Part shown: piece by piece, positions 45,450-56,959 of the stretch | Layout: each line of letters begins with the position of its first letter | How positions within the stretch are numbered: the first letter of the stretch is position 1 | DNA from: Hyperoodon ampullatus | Lineage: Eukaryota; Chordata; Mammalia; Artiodactyla; Ziphiidae | Assembly (NCBI GenBank): GCA_949752795.1 | Contig: OX457071.1 | Span: 28,008,800-28,072,799, forward strand | Length of the DNA stretch: 64,000 nt | Direction: 5' to 3' | Made by a program: the position numbers and the translations under genes | The notes under the pieces: generated by a model | Told to the model about the DNA's origin: nothing | The model's input: only the letters and a program-made list of their open reading frames with translations | Database searches by the model: none

Positions 45450-45655
45450 CAGGATGGCAGGATTTAGCAAATAAAAATACAATATCCCAACTAAATTTGA
45501 ATTTCAGGTAAATAACAAATCTTTAAAGGATAAGTATATCCCAAATATTGCATGGAACATACTTATCCTGAATTTTTTTATCATAAAATTTATTCATTGC
45601 TTATCTGAAATTCCAGTTTGACTGGGTGTCCTGTATTCTATCTGGCAACTAGATT
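45450..45655. repeat. Palindromic DNA-element-like repeat, copy 2
   Basis: Arms 'tagcaaataaaaatacaata'...'ctaaatttgaatttcaggta' and 'atctgaaattccagtttgac'...'gtattctatctggcaact' are near reverse complements with a centre around 45550. It is related to the copy at 32083-32278. Confidence 0.65.
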
Positions 45656-46079
45656 TGCATTTCTAGCAAGGACTCTGGTTGCTGGTCTGGACACCGCAGT
45701 TTGGACAAGCGTGAGTGCAGAGCCCTGGGCAATACCAGGATTTTACCAGCAGAAGAATCTGAGCGGGAATATAAGGAAGGCAGCAGAATTAAGAGTGTTT
45801 TCTCAGAACCCAAAGGAGGAAAATGTTTCAAAGACACGGAGTGATCAACAGAGTCACATGTCACAGAGAGTTTGCGGGAAGCTGAGGATTGAAAAGAAAT
45901 TAGATTTGGCAATGAGGAGGCCTCTGGGGATCTTTGTCATTTTCAGCGCATTAATGGGGGCAGGAACAGTGTACAGTGATGAAGAGAGTGGGAGTGGAAG
46001 AGTGGAGATGACAGTTTGCATGTGATTGTTTGGTGGGGCTCCATTGTGAAGCGATATAGCGGGGGATACAGGGGCACTT
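45656..46079. other. Intergenic sequence, no gene seen
   Basis: A 135-codon open frame crosses this stretch (45618-46025) but starts inside the palindromic repeat and has no recognisable domain. Confidence 0.4.
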
Positions 46080-46092
46080 GAGGGTATCTTTT

Positions 46093-46301
46093 TTTTTTTT
46101 TTTTTTTTTGCGGTACGCGGTCCTCTCACTGTTGTGGCCTCTCCCGTTGCGGAGCACAGGCTCCGGACGCGCAGGCTCAGCGGCCATGGCTCACGGGCCC
46201 AGCCGCTCCGCGGCATGTGGGATCTTCCCAAACTGGGGCACAAACCCGTGTCCCCTGCAATGGCAGGCGGACTCTCAACCACTGCGCCACCAGGGAAGCC
46301 C
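46093..46301 (-). mobile_element. Short-form CHR SINE
   Basis: ~17-nt T-run, 'gcggtacgcggtcctctcac', head at the right. The exact 13-bp target-site duplication 'gagggtatctttt' is at 46080-46092 and 46302-46314. Confidence 0.92.
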
Positions 46302-46627
46302 GAGGGTATCTTTTATGAAAGGAGACAGGGAATATATTTATGGCCAGACAAGAAGTCAATAGAGAAGGAACGTCGGAGATTACAGAAGACAGAGAATAGC
46401 AAGTGGGGCACAAGGGCAGGGGATCACCAGCTGGGGTAGCAAGAGAAAGATGGAACGAGGGAGAAAAGCTGGGAGGGTAGTAGCTGGACGGGGTGCAGAC
46501 TCAGCATCCCAGCCCAGGGCAAACTGTTGGATGTCAGTTTTACAATTTGGCCTCTAAAGGAGAAAGAACATCTGCTTAGAAAAATCTCTGCTGACACTGA
46601 AGGTTACTATTGCAAAGTAGAAAACCA

Positions 46628-46629
<2 letters not shown>

Positions 46630-46658
<29 letters not shown>
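46630..46658. repeat. (TG)n microsatellite
   Basis: About 29 bp of uninterrupted TG dinucleotides. Confidence 0.9.
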
Positions 46659-46659
<1 letters not shown>

Positions 46660-46661
<2 letters not shown>

Positions 46662-47550
46662 TAGGGGTGCTGAATAATACATTAAAAAATTCTGTGTGCT
46701 TAAAAAATTTTTTTTTGCTGTAATTTATTCTTTGAGTCTCCTTTGCATTCGGTTTTATGAGGCCATATTCACAATTTTCCAAGATTGGTTTTTCCTCCTC
46801 AGGGCATTCTTTTTCTCACGGAGTAAGCCTTTTTAATCTGCTTTTTGGGGCTTCAGATTCTCATTCGTTTGTACCTCGTGTATTTCTTTTCAGGGCTGCA
46901 CTTCGCTGGAGCCCACAAACATCCCCACCCAACCTCACTGGTTTGTCTCTGATGCTTTTTCTTCTTGCCTTTCCCACTAATTTCTGTGTCAAGTTAAAAA
47001 ACATTGGTCTTATATATTCAATAACCTAAATCCTACCATTAAAGCATTGTTTTACTCTGTAGTATTAAAACGATCTCAAGCTCAGTTTGTTTAAAAGGTC
47101 AGAGTTTCTCAAATTGTAATCCTGGGAGCATCTGTCCCAGAATCATTTACTGACTTAGGCTTTAGGTGGTGTCTAGAAGGACAAATCTCTTATGAGCCAC
47201 AGAAAACCATTTTTAGAAATCCTGGAAGGAACAGGAGTTTTGAGGCAGAGCCACCAGGCTCTACCTCCTCCACTTTTGCCCAACTGGCCTGTTCTCTGCC
47301 GGGGTCAAGCTGACCGCAGGAAGGAATACTCCTTCTTGTTCTATTTCTTTCCTCCTCTCTAAAGTGCGTTAGGTGAATGTGGTGATTAGAGCTCTAGCAG
47401 GCTTTTTGAACCATGAGGGGAATTTGAGGATGGAAGCTAGTGATAGGGTAGACCAGGAAAAATAGAGGACCTGGGTCCTTGATTGTGTGGACACACACTA
47501 AGGTGACCACCAATGAGTCACACCCTCAATGAAAGTGTAATGTCCTTTCA
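46660..47550. other. Intergenic sequence, no gene seen
   Basis: No gene. A faint MER5-like stretch lies at about 47105-47220. Confidence 0.4.
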
Positions 47551-47554
47551 TTGA

Positions 47555-48080
47555 GTTAGGATGAAACCCAGGACTTGCTTCTTCTAATCAATTGAATATG
47601 GCAAGGGAGATGGAATATCGCTCCCATGTTTATATTACATTGTATGGCAAGGGTGAAGGAATTTTGCAGATGTAATTAAGGTCCCTCATCAGTTGTCTTT
47701 TAATTTGTCAAAAGGGAGATTATTCCAGGTAGGCCTGACCTAATCAGGTGAGCCCTTTAAAAGAAGGCCTATGCCTTCCCTGAATTCAGAGATCACAACC
47801 AGCAGGGAGTCTTTTCCTTTGTTTCTGGCCTTGAAGAAGTAATGCTCCAGGAATTTTACAGCTACAAGGCAATAAATTCTGCCAAAAACCTAAGGGATTT
47901 TTCCCTTGTTTTCAGAAGGGAATGCAGCCAAGCCAACACCTTGATTTCAGTCTTGTGAGAACAGCCCCAACTAAGACATAACCAGACTCCTGACCCATGG
48001 AAATTGTGAGATAATCAATGTGTGTTGTTTAAAGCTTTTAAGTTTGGGCTAATTTCTTATGCAGCGTAGAACACTAATGC
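47555..48080 (+). mobile_element. MaLR/ERVL-like LTR
   Basis: 'ttttgcagatgtaattaagg', 'aggcctgacctaatcaggtg', 'ccaacaccttgatttcagtc' and 'ttgtttaaagcttttaagtt' are successive landmarks of mammalian MaLR-type LTRs, in the sense orientation. Subfamily is not determined. Confidence 0.6.
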
Positions 48081-48544
48081 ATTGATGTCCATGTTGTTAC
48101 TGTAACAGCCCAGGGATGCCTACCTCCAGGCTTCTTTTACATGAGCAAGAATTAAATTTCTTGCTTCTTTAAGCCATTGTGATTTTAGATTTTCATTAGG
48201 CATCTTAACCTAAATTTAACTGATTCATTGAGTAATGAGGAAGGACTTATGGAAGATCATTTGTGGTTGACCTTGAAAAATGAATACAGTTTTAGAAGGT
48301 GGAAACTGGGTGGCTGGACGTAGAAAATCATTTTCATGGGACAGAATGAATAAAGTAGAGTAGTAGGTATTTTGAAGAAAAAAAGAATAATTCAGTTTCA
48401 CTAGATTGAGTGAGATGAGGATAGAAAGGTAGATTAGAGCCGAGTCACAAATCCAAAGGGGCTTGGGGATTATTTTTCAAGCACTGGAGAACATGGAGAT
48501 TTTCTGACCAAGGTAGTAGCATGATCAGAGCTATGACTTATTTT

Positions 48545-49890
48545 CATTTAGTTATTTATTATTTATTTATTTATTATTTAAAAAAATAGAAGTATGTTTA
48601 TTTACAACATTGTGTTAGTTTCAGTTTTACAGCAGAGTGATTCAGTTATACAAATATGTACATATATTCTTTTTCAGATTCTTTTCCATTATAGATTATT
48701 ACAAGATAGTGAATATAGTTCCCTGCACTATACAGTAAATCCTTGTTGCTTATTTATTTTATCTATAGTAGTGTGTATCTGGTAATCACAAACTCCAAAT
48801 TTTTCCACCTCCCGCCCTTTCCCCTTTGGTAACTATAAGTTTATTTTCTATGTCTGTGAATCTGTTTCTGTTTTGTAAATAAGTTCATTCGCATCGTTTT
48901 TTCTTAGATTCTACATATAAGTGATATCATAGGATATTTATCTTTCTCTGTCTGACTTACTTCACTCGGTATGATAATCTCTAGGCCTATCCATGTTGCT
49001 TCAAATGGCAATATTTCATTCTCTTTTATGGCTGAGCAATATGCCATACAATGTAATATAAACATGGGAGCTGAGTAATAGTCCACTCTATGTATGTGTA
49101 TGTATATATGTGTATGTACATATATAATATCTTCTTTACCCATTCAACTGTTTTTCAATTAATTAATTAATTTAAAAATTTTATTGGAGTATAGTTGATT
49201 TACAATGTTGTGTTAGTTTCAGGTGTACAGCAAAGTGATTCAGTTATACATATACATATATTCATCCTTTTTCAGATTCTTTCCCCATACATGTTATAAT
49301 AGAATATTGAATAGAGTTCCCTATGTTATACAGTAGGTCCTTGTGTTGGTTATCTATTTTATATATAGCAATGTATGTATGTTAATCCTAAGCTCCTAAT
49401 TTATCCTTCCCACCCATGTTTCCCTTTTGGTAACCAGAAGTTTGTTTTGAAATCTGTGAGTCTGTTTCTGTTTTGTAAATAAGATCATTTGTATCATTTT
49501 TAAAAATTAGATTCTACATATGAGTGATATCATATGATATTTGTCTTTCTTTGTCTGACTTACTTCACTTAGTAGGATAATCTCTAGGTCCCTCCATGTT
49601 GCTACAAGTGGCATTATTTTGTTCTTTTTTATGGCTGAGTAATATTCCATTGTATATATTTACCACATCTTCTTTATCCATTCCTCTGTTGATGAACATT
49701 TACATTGCTTCCATATCCTGGCTATTGTAAATAGTGCTGCAATGAACATTGGGGTGCATGTATCTTTTTGAATTAGAGTTTTAGTCCTTTCTGGATATAT
49801 GCCCAGGAGTGAGATTGCTGGATCATATGGTAGCTCTATTTTTTGTTTTTAAAGGAACCTCCATACTGTTCTCCATAGTTATGCCTTATT
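48545..49890 (-). mobile_element. Two joined L1 3'-end fragments, minus strand
   Basis: Two successive antisense copies of the L1 3' end start at about 48560 ('caacattgtgttagtttcag') and 49170 ('tttattggagtatagttgat'). Both run through 'ttttatggctga' toward ORF2. The pair is bracketed by 'agctatgacttatttt' (48529-48544) and 'agttatgccttatttt', consistent with one insertion followed by a second nested one. The boundary between the two, near 49150, is ambiguous. Confidence 0.7.
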
Positions 49891-49920
49891 TTTACAATGC
49901 AGTATGAGTCAGTTCTCTTC
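49700..49920. repeat. Left copy of ~220-bp duplication flanking an L1
   Basis: It runs from about 'tttacattgcttccat' to 'gtcagttctctt', the last base before the L1 T-run. The right copy is at about 53183-53626 (after removing a SINE). It includes the end of an older L1 fragment plus about 45 bp of unrelated sequence. Matching over both parts rules out simple L1-to-L1 similarity. Confidence 0.8.
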
Positions 49921-52900
49921 TTTTTTTTTTAACATCTTTATTGGAGTATAATTGCTTTACATTGTTGTGTTAGTTTCTGCTGTATAACAGAGTGAATCAG
50001 CTATACATATACATATATCCCCATATCCCCTCCCTCTTGCGTCTCCCTCCCAACCTCCTTATCCCACCCCTCTAGGTGGTCACAAAGCACCGAGCTGATC
50101 TCCCTGTGGTATGTGGCTGCTTCCCACTAGCTATCTATTTTACATTTGGTAGTGTATATATGTCAATGACACTCTCTTACTTTGTCACAGCTTACCCTTC
50201 CCCCTCCCCGTGACCTCAAGTCCATTCTCTACGTCTGTGTCTTTATTCCTGTCCTGCCCCTAGGTTCTTCAGAACCATTTTTTTTTTTTAGATTCCATAT
50301 ATATGTGTTAGCATATACTATTTGTTTTTTTCTTTCTGACTTACTTCACTCTGTATGACAGACTCTAGGTCCATTCACCTCACTACAAATAACTCAATTT
50401 TGTTTCTTTTTATGGTTGAGTAATATTCCATGGTATATATGTGCCACATCTTCTTTATCCATTCATCTGTTGATGGACACTTAGATAGCTTCCATGTCCT
50501 GACTATTGTAAATAGTGCTGCAATGAACATTGTGGTACATGACTCTTTTTGAATTATGGTTTTCTCAAGGTATATGCCCAGTAGTGCGATTACTAGGTCA
50601 TATGATAGTTCTATTTTTAGTTTTTAAGGAACCTCCATACTGTTCTCCATGGTGGCTGTATCAATTTACATTCCCACCAACAGTGCCAGAGGCTTCCCTT
50701 TTCTCCACACCCTCTCCAGCATTTATTGTTTCTAGATTTTTTGATGATGGCCGTTCTGACGGTGTGAGGTGATACCTCATTGTAGTTTTGATTTGCATTT
50801 CTCTAATGATTAGTGATGTTGAGCTTCCTTTCATGTGTTTGTTGGCAATCTGTATATCTTCTCTGGAGAAATGTCTATTTAGGTCTTCTGCCCATTTTTG
50901 GATTGGGTTGTTTGTTTTTTGATATTGAGCTGCATGAGCTGCTTGTGTATTTTGGAGATTAATCCTTTGTCAGTTGCTTCGTTTGCAAATATTTTCTTTC
51001 ATTCTGAGGGTTGTCTTTTGGTCTTGTTTATGGTTTCCTTTGCTGTGCAAAAGCTTTGAAGTTTCATTAGGTCCCATTTGTTTATCTTTGTTTTTATTTC
51101 CATTTTTCTAGGAGGTGGGTCAAAAAGGATCTTGCTGTGATTTATGTCATGGAGTGTTCTGCCTATGTTTTCCTCTAAGAGTTTGATACTGTCTGGCCTT
51201 ACATTTAGATCTTTAGTCCATTTTGAGTAAATTTTTGTGTATGGTGTTAGGGAGTGTTCTAATTTCATTCTTTTACATATAGCTGTCCAGTATTCCCTGC
51301 ACCACTTATTGAAGAGGCTGTCTTTTCTCCATTGTATATTCTTGGCTCCTTTCTCAAAGATAAGGTGACCATATGTGTGTGGGTTTATCTCCGGGATTTC
51401 TATACTGTTCCATTGATCTATATTCCTGTTTTTGTGCCAGTGCCATACTGTCTTGATTACTGTAGCTTTGTAGTATAGTCTGAAGTCAGGGAGCCTGATT
51501 CCTCCAGCTCTGTTTTTCTTTCTCAAGATTGCTTTGGCTATTCAGGGTCTTTTGTGTTTCCATACAAATTGTGAAATTTTTTGTTCTAGTTCTGTGAAAA
51601 ATGCTCTTGGTAATTTGATAGGGATTGCATTGAATCAGTAGATTGCTTTCTGTAGTACAGTGCTTTTCACAATGATGATTCTTCTTGTCCAAGAACATGG
51701 TACATATCTCTCCAGCTTTTTTTATCATGTTTAATTTCTTTCATCAGTGTCTTATAGTTTTTTGCATACAGGTCTTTTGTCTCCTTAGGTAGATTTATTC
51801 CCAGGTATTTTATTCTTTTTGTTGCAGTGGTAAATGAGAGTGTTTCCTTAATTTCTCTTTCAGATTTTTCATCATTAGTGTATAGGAATGCAAGAGCTTT
51901 TTGTGCATTAATTTTTTATCCTGCTACTTTACCAAATTCATTGATTAGCTCTAGCAGTTTTCTGGTAACATCTTTAGGATTCTCTATGTATAGTATCATG
52001 TCACCTACAAATAGTGACAATTTTACTTCATCTTTTCCGATTTGGATTCCTTTTATTTCTTTTACTTCTCTGACTGCTGTGGCTAAAACTTCCAAAACTA
52101 TGTTGAATAATAATGGTGAGAGTGGGCAACCTTTTCTTGTTCCTAATCTTAGTGGAAAAGGTTTCAGTTTTTCACCATTGAGAGTGATGTTGGCTGTGGG
52201 TTTGTCATATATGGCCTTTCTTATGTTAAGGTAAGTTCCCTCTATGCCTACACTCATAAATTTTTTATCATAAATGAGTGTTCAATTTTGTTGAAAGCTT
52301 TTTCTGCATCTATTGAGATTATCATAAGGTTTTTATCCTTCAGTTTGTTAATATGGTGTATCACATTGGTTGATTTGCATATATTGAAGAATCCTTGCAT
52401 TCCTGGGATAAACCCCACTTGATCATGGTGTACGATCCTTTTAATGTGCTGCTGGATTCTGTTTGCTAGTATTTTGTTGAGGATTTTTGCATCTATATTC
52501 ATCAGTGATATTGGTCTGTAATTATCTTTTTTTGTAGTATCTTTGTCTGGTTTTAGTATCAGGGTGAGGGCGGCCTTGTAGAATGAATTTGGGAGTGTTC
52601 CTTCCTCTGCAATTTTTTTGGAAGAGTTTGATAAGGATCAGTGTTAGCTCTTCTCTAAATGTTTGATAGAATTCGCCTGTGAAGCCGTCTGGCCCCGGAC
52701 TTTTCTTTGTTGGAAGATTTTAGCCACAGTTTCAATTTCATTACTTGTGATTGGCCTGTTCATATTTTCTATTTCTTCCTGGTTCAGTCTCGGAAGGTTG
52801 TGCTTTTCTAAGAATGTGTCCATTTCTTCCAGGTTGTCCATTTTATTGGCATAGAGTTGCTTGTAGCAGTCTCTTATGATGCTTTGTATTTCTGCGCTGT

Positions 52901-53182
52901 CCGTTGTAACATCTCCTTTTTCATTTCTAGTTTTATTGATTTGAATCCTCTCCCTCTTTTTCTTGATGCGTCTGGCTAATGGTTTATCAATTTTGTTTCT
53001 CTTCTCAAAGAACCAGCTTTTAGTTTTATTGATCTTTGCTATCATTTCCTTCATTTCTTTTTCATTTCTTTCTGATCTGATATTTATGTTTTCTTTCCTT
53101 CTGATAACTTTGGGGTTTTTTTTCTTTCTTCTTTCTGTAGTTGCTTTAGGTGTAAGGTTAGGTTGTTTATTTGAGATTTTGT
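49921..53182 (-). mobile_element. 5'-truncated L1 (~3.3 kb), minus strand
   Basis: From a T-run at 49921 through the antisense 3' UTR ('ctaggtggtcacaaagcacc'), ORF2 3' part and reverse transcriptase region, ending near 53180 in the ORF2 stretch that also occurs at about 41220 of the full-length L1. Remaining ORF2 pieces are open for up to 175 codons (for example 51526-50999) but are broken by several frameshifts and stops. Confidence 0.9.
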
Positions 53183-53626
53183 TTATTTTGCTTCCATGTC
53201 CTGGCTGTTGTAAATAGTGCTACAATGAACACTGGGGTGCATGTATCGTTTTGAATTAGAGTTTTAGTCTTTTCTGGATAAATGCCCAGGAGTGGGATTG
53301 CTGGACCATATGGTAGCTCTATTTTTAGTTTTTAAATGAACCTCTATACTCTTTTCCATAGTTATGCCTTATTTTTTTTTTTTATTTTTTTTTTGCGGTA
53401 CGCGGGCCTGTCACTGCTGTGGTCTCTCCCGTTGCGGAGCACAGGCTCTGGACGCGCAGTCTCAGCGTCCATGGCTCACAGGCCTAGCCGCTCCGCGGCA
53501 TGTGGGATCTTCTCAGACCGGGGCACAAAACCATGTCCCCTGCATCAGCGGGCGGACTCTCAACCACTGCGCCACCAGGGAAGCCCTATGCATTATTTTT
53601 AATATGCAGTATAAGTCAGTTCTCTT
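53183..53626. repeat. Right copy of ~220-bp duplication, interrupted by a SINE
   Basis: Matches 49700-49920 at roughly 90% by eye, from 'tttattttgcttccatg' to 'gtcagttctctt' at 53615-53626. A SINE (53377-53586) inserted into this copy only, so it arrived after the duplication. Confidence 0.8.
53377..53586 (-). mobile_element. Short-form CHR SINE
   Basis: T-rich left end, 'gcggtacgcgggcctgtcac', head at the right. The target-site duplication 'tatgccttattttt' / 'tatgcattattttt' is at 53363-53376 and 53587-53600. Confidence 0.9.
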
Positions 53627-54050
53627 TAGGTTGCAGGAACTTATCTCAAAGTAAATTTTGTCTCAAAGAGATTTATGGGAAGAGAAACTGGGGGAGAGAA
53701 GCAGGAACAGGAAAGAGAAGCCACGGACATCAGCAACCACAACAAGAGACTCCTGTCCTAAGGGGTCTTTCTCCTCTCCTCTCCTCTCTATTTGACTTCA
53801 TTCTCTGCTGTGCTAAGTTTCTTATGGCTGGAGCATCACCTCTTACAGCTGCCCATTAAAAGGGAAGGAGTGGACTTCTCTGCCAGCTCTGGTTCAAGAC
53901 ATCACTTCTGGAAGCTGCACTTTGATTGGACAATCTTGGAATAACTCCCAAAGGCCAAGGGTGGGTTATGGTGATTGGCCTGGCCTGTGTGTGTGTGTGC
54001 ACGCCTGTGTGATATCTGCTACTAGAAAAAGGAGCTTGGGGAATAAAAAC
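53627..54050. other. Intergenic sequence, no gene seen
   Basis: Contains a short CTCCT run at 53770-53788 and a GT run near 53988. Nothing else recognised. Confidence 0.4.
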
Positions 54051-54060
54051 AAAATAGGTG

Positions 54061-54391
54061 GGACTTCCCTAGTGGCGCAGTGGTTAAGAATCTGCCTGCC
54101 AGTGCAGGGGACACGGGTTCGAGCCCTGGTCCGGCAAGATCCCATGTGCTGCGGAGCAGCTAAGCCCATGTGCCACAACTACTGAGCCTGTGTGTTGCAA
54201 CTACTGAAGCCCACGTGCTGCACAACAAGAGAAGCCACCACAATGAGACGCCTGCACACCGCAGCAAAGAGTAGCCCCCCTTTGCCACAACTAGAGAAAG
54301 CCTGTGGGAGCAAGGAAGACCCAACACGGCCAAAAATAAAAATTAATTAATTAATTTATAAAAGAAAAGATACAGAGTGAGCATCTTTAAA
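54061..54391 (+). mobile_element. Long-form CHR SINE
   Basis: Head 'ggacttccctagtggcgcag', B-box 'gggttcgagccctgg' (close to the canonical GGTTCGANNCC), long middle and 'gacccaacacggccaaaaat' tail. The 10-bp target-site duplication 'aaaataggtg' is at 54051-54060 and 54392-54401. Confidence 0.92.
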
Positions 54392-54401
54392 AAAATAGGT
54401 G

Positions 54402-56710
54402 TGATTTGAATTTCACAATTTTTTGTTTTTATGTCAGTGTCTCAGGGACAGATGACACATTCACATGATTACACTTGCACCAAGGGAATAAAATTTTAGT
54501 TGAATTTCCATTTAATTTAGGAATTGAAGTATGCACAAATGCTTATTCATAATTTTTCCAATTATTTCTCCTTACCACTATCATCGTCAACCAAACTATA
54601 AACTATATAATTAAAACTAGTTTCCACTATATAAGTTTTTAAGTGTTCAATTATTAATTTATTGTGTGTCCAAAGTGTGTGAAATACTGTATTATGTTTA
54701 TGATATCCATCACTGGAAGAAAAGAGAATTTCAGAGTAGCTATTTACAGGTACCTCCAAGTTCTCAAAATAATCTCAGCGAAATACAACTTCTTGCTTAA
54801 GGAAGCAGCACTCTTTCGCTCAAATATGTTAGTAGACTTACATAAGTAATAATTAAATAAATTTTCAGATCATCTAAGAAATATACTATTTTAACCTGTA
54901 CATTTTACTATACATGCTTTGGGTATCTGTGAAAAGTTTAGGGTCTTTTTCTAAATTCTTGGATATATTGATCATCTATACAATTTATTTGAAAATATTC
55001 AAACACATTAAGTTGACTCAAATCTGTAACTGACATACATGACAAACACCATCTTGGGAATTAAAGATACCAGCATTTAAGATGCCTGAAATGTATTTTT
55101 TTTAAATGTGGCTGAAATACTTCCTGGAAGACTTGCAGTCAGCTCCCCGGTGGGTGCAGCTGATACTTTTTACCACTAGGTGCTACTCTTCCTCCATCAC
55201 ATATGAATCTAGTCTCAAAAGAATGTTGTGCATGCAAAAGCAACAAACTTCTCTATCTCCTGGCTACTGTTTAAACCCAAGATACAGCTTTACCTCGAAT
55301 ACTTACTTATGGTCATAACCGTTTGAGCACTCAGCACCATAGACGGTGAAGTTTATTTCTGCTTTCTGTAGTATCATCCCACACCAGGTGTCAGAAAACT
55401 AAAGACTATCAATACCTTTAGTTGCTGTTAATTCTTCTTAATGGAAGGAAGCTACAGGGTTAAAAATATAGTTGACTTACCCATGATTTCTCCCTGAAAA
55501 GGTGATATATTGTAGTATCTAAACAATTTTACATGTGAGATGATTAAAAATAGAAAATTCTGAGCTATGAATTATGTATTATTAATCAACCAAAGGTATT
55601 ATTATTGATATACTTACTGTACATCCATGAAAGAGGGAAATGTATAGCATCTGTTTATAGTGTCCTGCTAACTATTTTGAGGTAGAAGGTAACTTTTTGT
55701 TTGACTTTCTTGGAAGTATTTCTCCCACCCTCTGCCTGTGAATGCACAGTGAACATTTTTGAAGATGAAGAGGACATATACCACTCTCATATTTATGTCT
55801 ACCAGGCCCTTTCGAGAAAAGAGTCATACATTTTACCAAGGCATCTGATTTTAAATTCACCAATTCTAAATATTTAAATTTTAAAATTTTCTCTCCCCAA
55901 TGGATAAAAAAGTATGAGGCAGGAAATAATAAGAAGCTAAATACACTGTGATCTAAAAATTAGAACGAGCCAACCCGGCAAATTAGACACTTGGAACATA
56001 TTCATTCACTTCTTCCCTCCGATTCACCCATCCGGTTTAGTTGTTCATTCACTGTCTCATTCATTCATTTATTCATTGAACAAACTTTTAGTGGGCGAGC
56101 TCATATATTTCAGGTACAAAAATGAAGTAAAACGGCCTCTATTCTGTGGAGGCTTAAAGTTTAGGGTGAAGTGGGGCTGGTAAGGAGGAGAAGGAGAGTC
56201 AGATTTGTAAACAGAAAAGTGGCACAGTGACAGCTCACGAGATCATCTTTTATTTGGGCATAACAACAAAATATGAATATAAGGGTCTTTTGGTGACTCT
56301 AACACGTCTTGAGACTAAGTGGATGAAAACGTTTCACTGACTGGACAGATGTGTTGCCGGCCCTGCTGGTGGCCTGCTGTCCCATTGCCTGACAGTCCTC
56401 CAGGTAGATTGCTCCCACCTGCCCACCCTTGTTATGTCACTGCCCTGGATGAGGCCACATGACTAAGTTTTGGCCAAAGAGATTGATGTGAAAGTGTTGG
56501 ACGGCACCTCTGGGACAGCTGAGTTGCCAGGTGTTGTCTGCCTTCCTCGCCGCCACCACCAGCACGTGCCAAGGTCAGGAGTGGTGAGATCTACTCCCGT
56601 GGACTGTAATGGGATCAAGGGTAAGCCGGGAATAAAACCAGCACTGGTTTTTGTTTTACTCAAATCTGTTGCATCTAGCTTCCCCGTTAAGAACCTATTT
56701 TGATCATAGG
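54402..56710. other. Intergenic sequence, no gene seen
   Basis: AT-rich in the first half. The region 56340-56700 has the feel of an old LTR or DNA element ('aagttttggccaaagagatt') but I cannot assign it. Short open frames show no recognisable domain. Confidence 0.35.
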
Positions 56711-56723
56711 AATAAACACCTGC

Positions 56724-56729
<6 letters not shown>

Positions 56730-56754
<25 letters not shown>

Positions 56755-56944
56755 GGTACGCGGGCCTCTCTCTGTTGTGGCCTCTCCCGTTGCGGAGCAC
56801 AGGCTCCGGATGCACAGGCTCAGCAGCCATGGCTCACGGGTCCAGCTGCTTCGCGGCATGTGAGATCTTCCTGGACCGGGGCACGAACCCGTGTCCCCTG
56901 CATCGGCAGGCAGACTCTCAACCACTGCACCACCAGAGAAGCCC
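56730..56944 (-). mobile_element. Short-form CHR SINE
   Basis: A ~30-nt T-run, 'gcggtacgcgggcctctctc', head at the right 'ccaccagagaagcc'. The target duplication 'aacacctgctttttt' / 'aacacatgctttttt' is at about 56714-56728 and 56945-56959. Confidence 0.9.
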
Positions 56945-56959
56945 AACACATGCTTTTTT

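Noticed and set aside
45618..46025. 135-codon plus-strand open frame
   Set aside because: Starts inside a palindromic repeat, with no recognisable domain or splice context.
16889..54391. tRNA-like heads with pol III box motifs within the SINEs
   Set aside because: They are SINE heads derived from a tRNA, without an intact cloverleaf or acceptor stem, so not tRNA genes.
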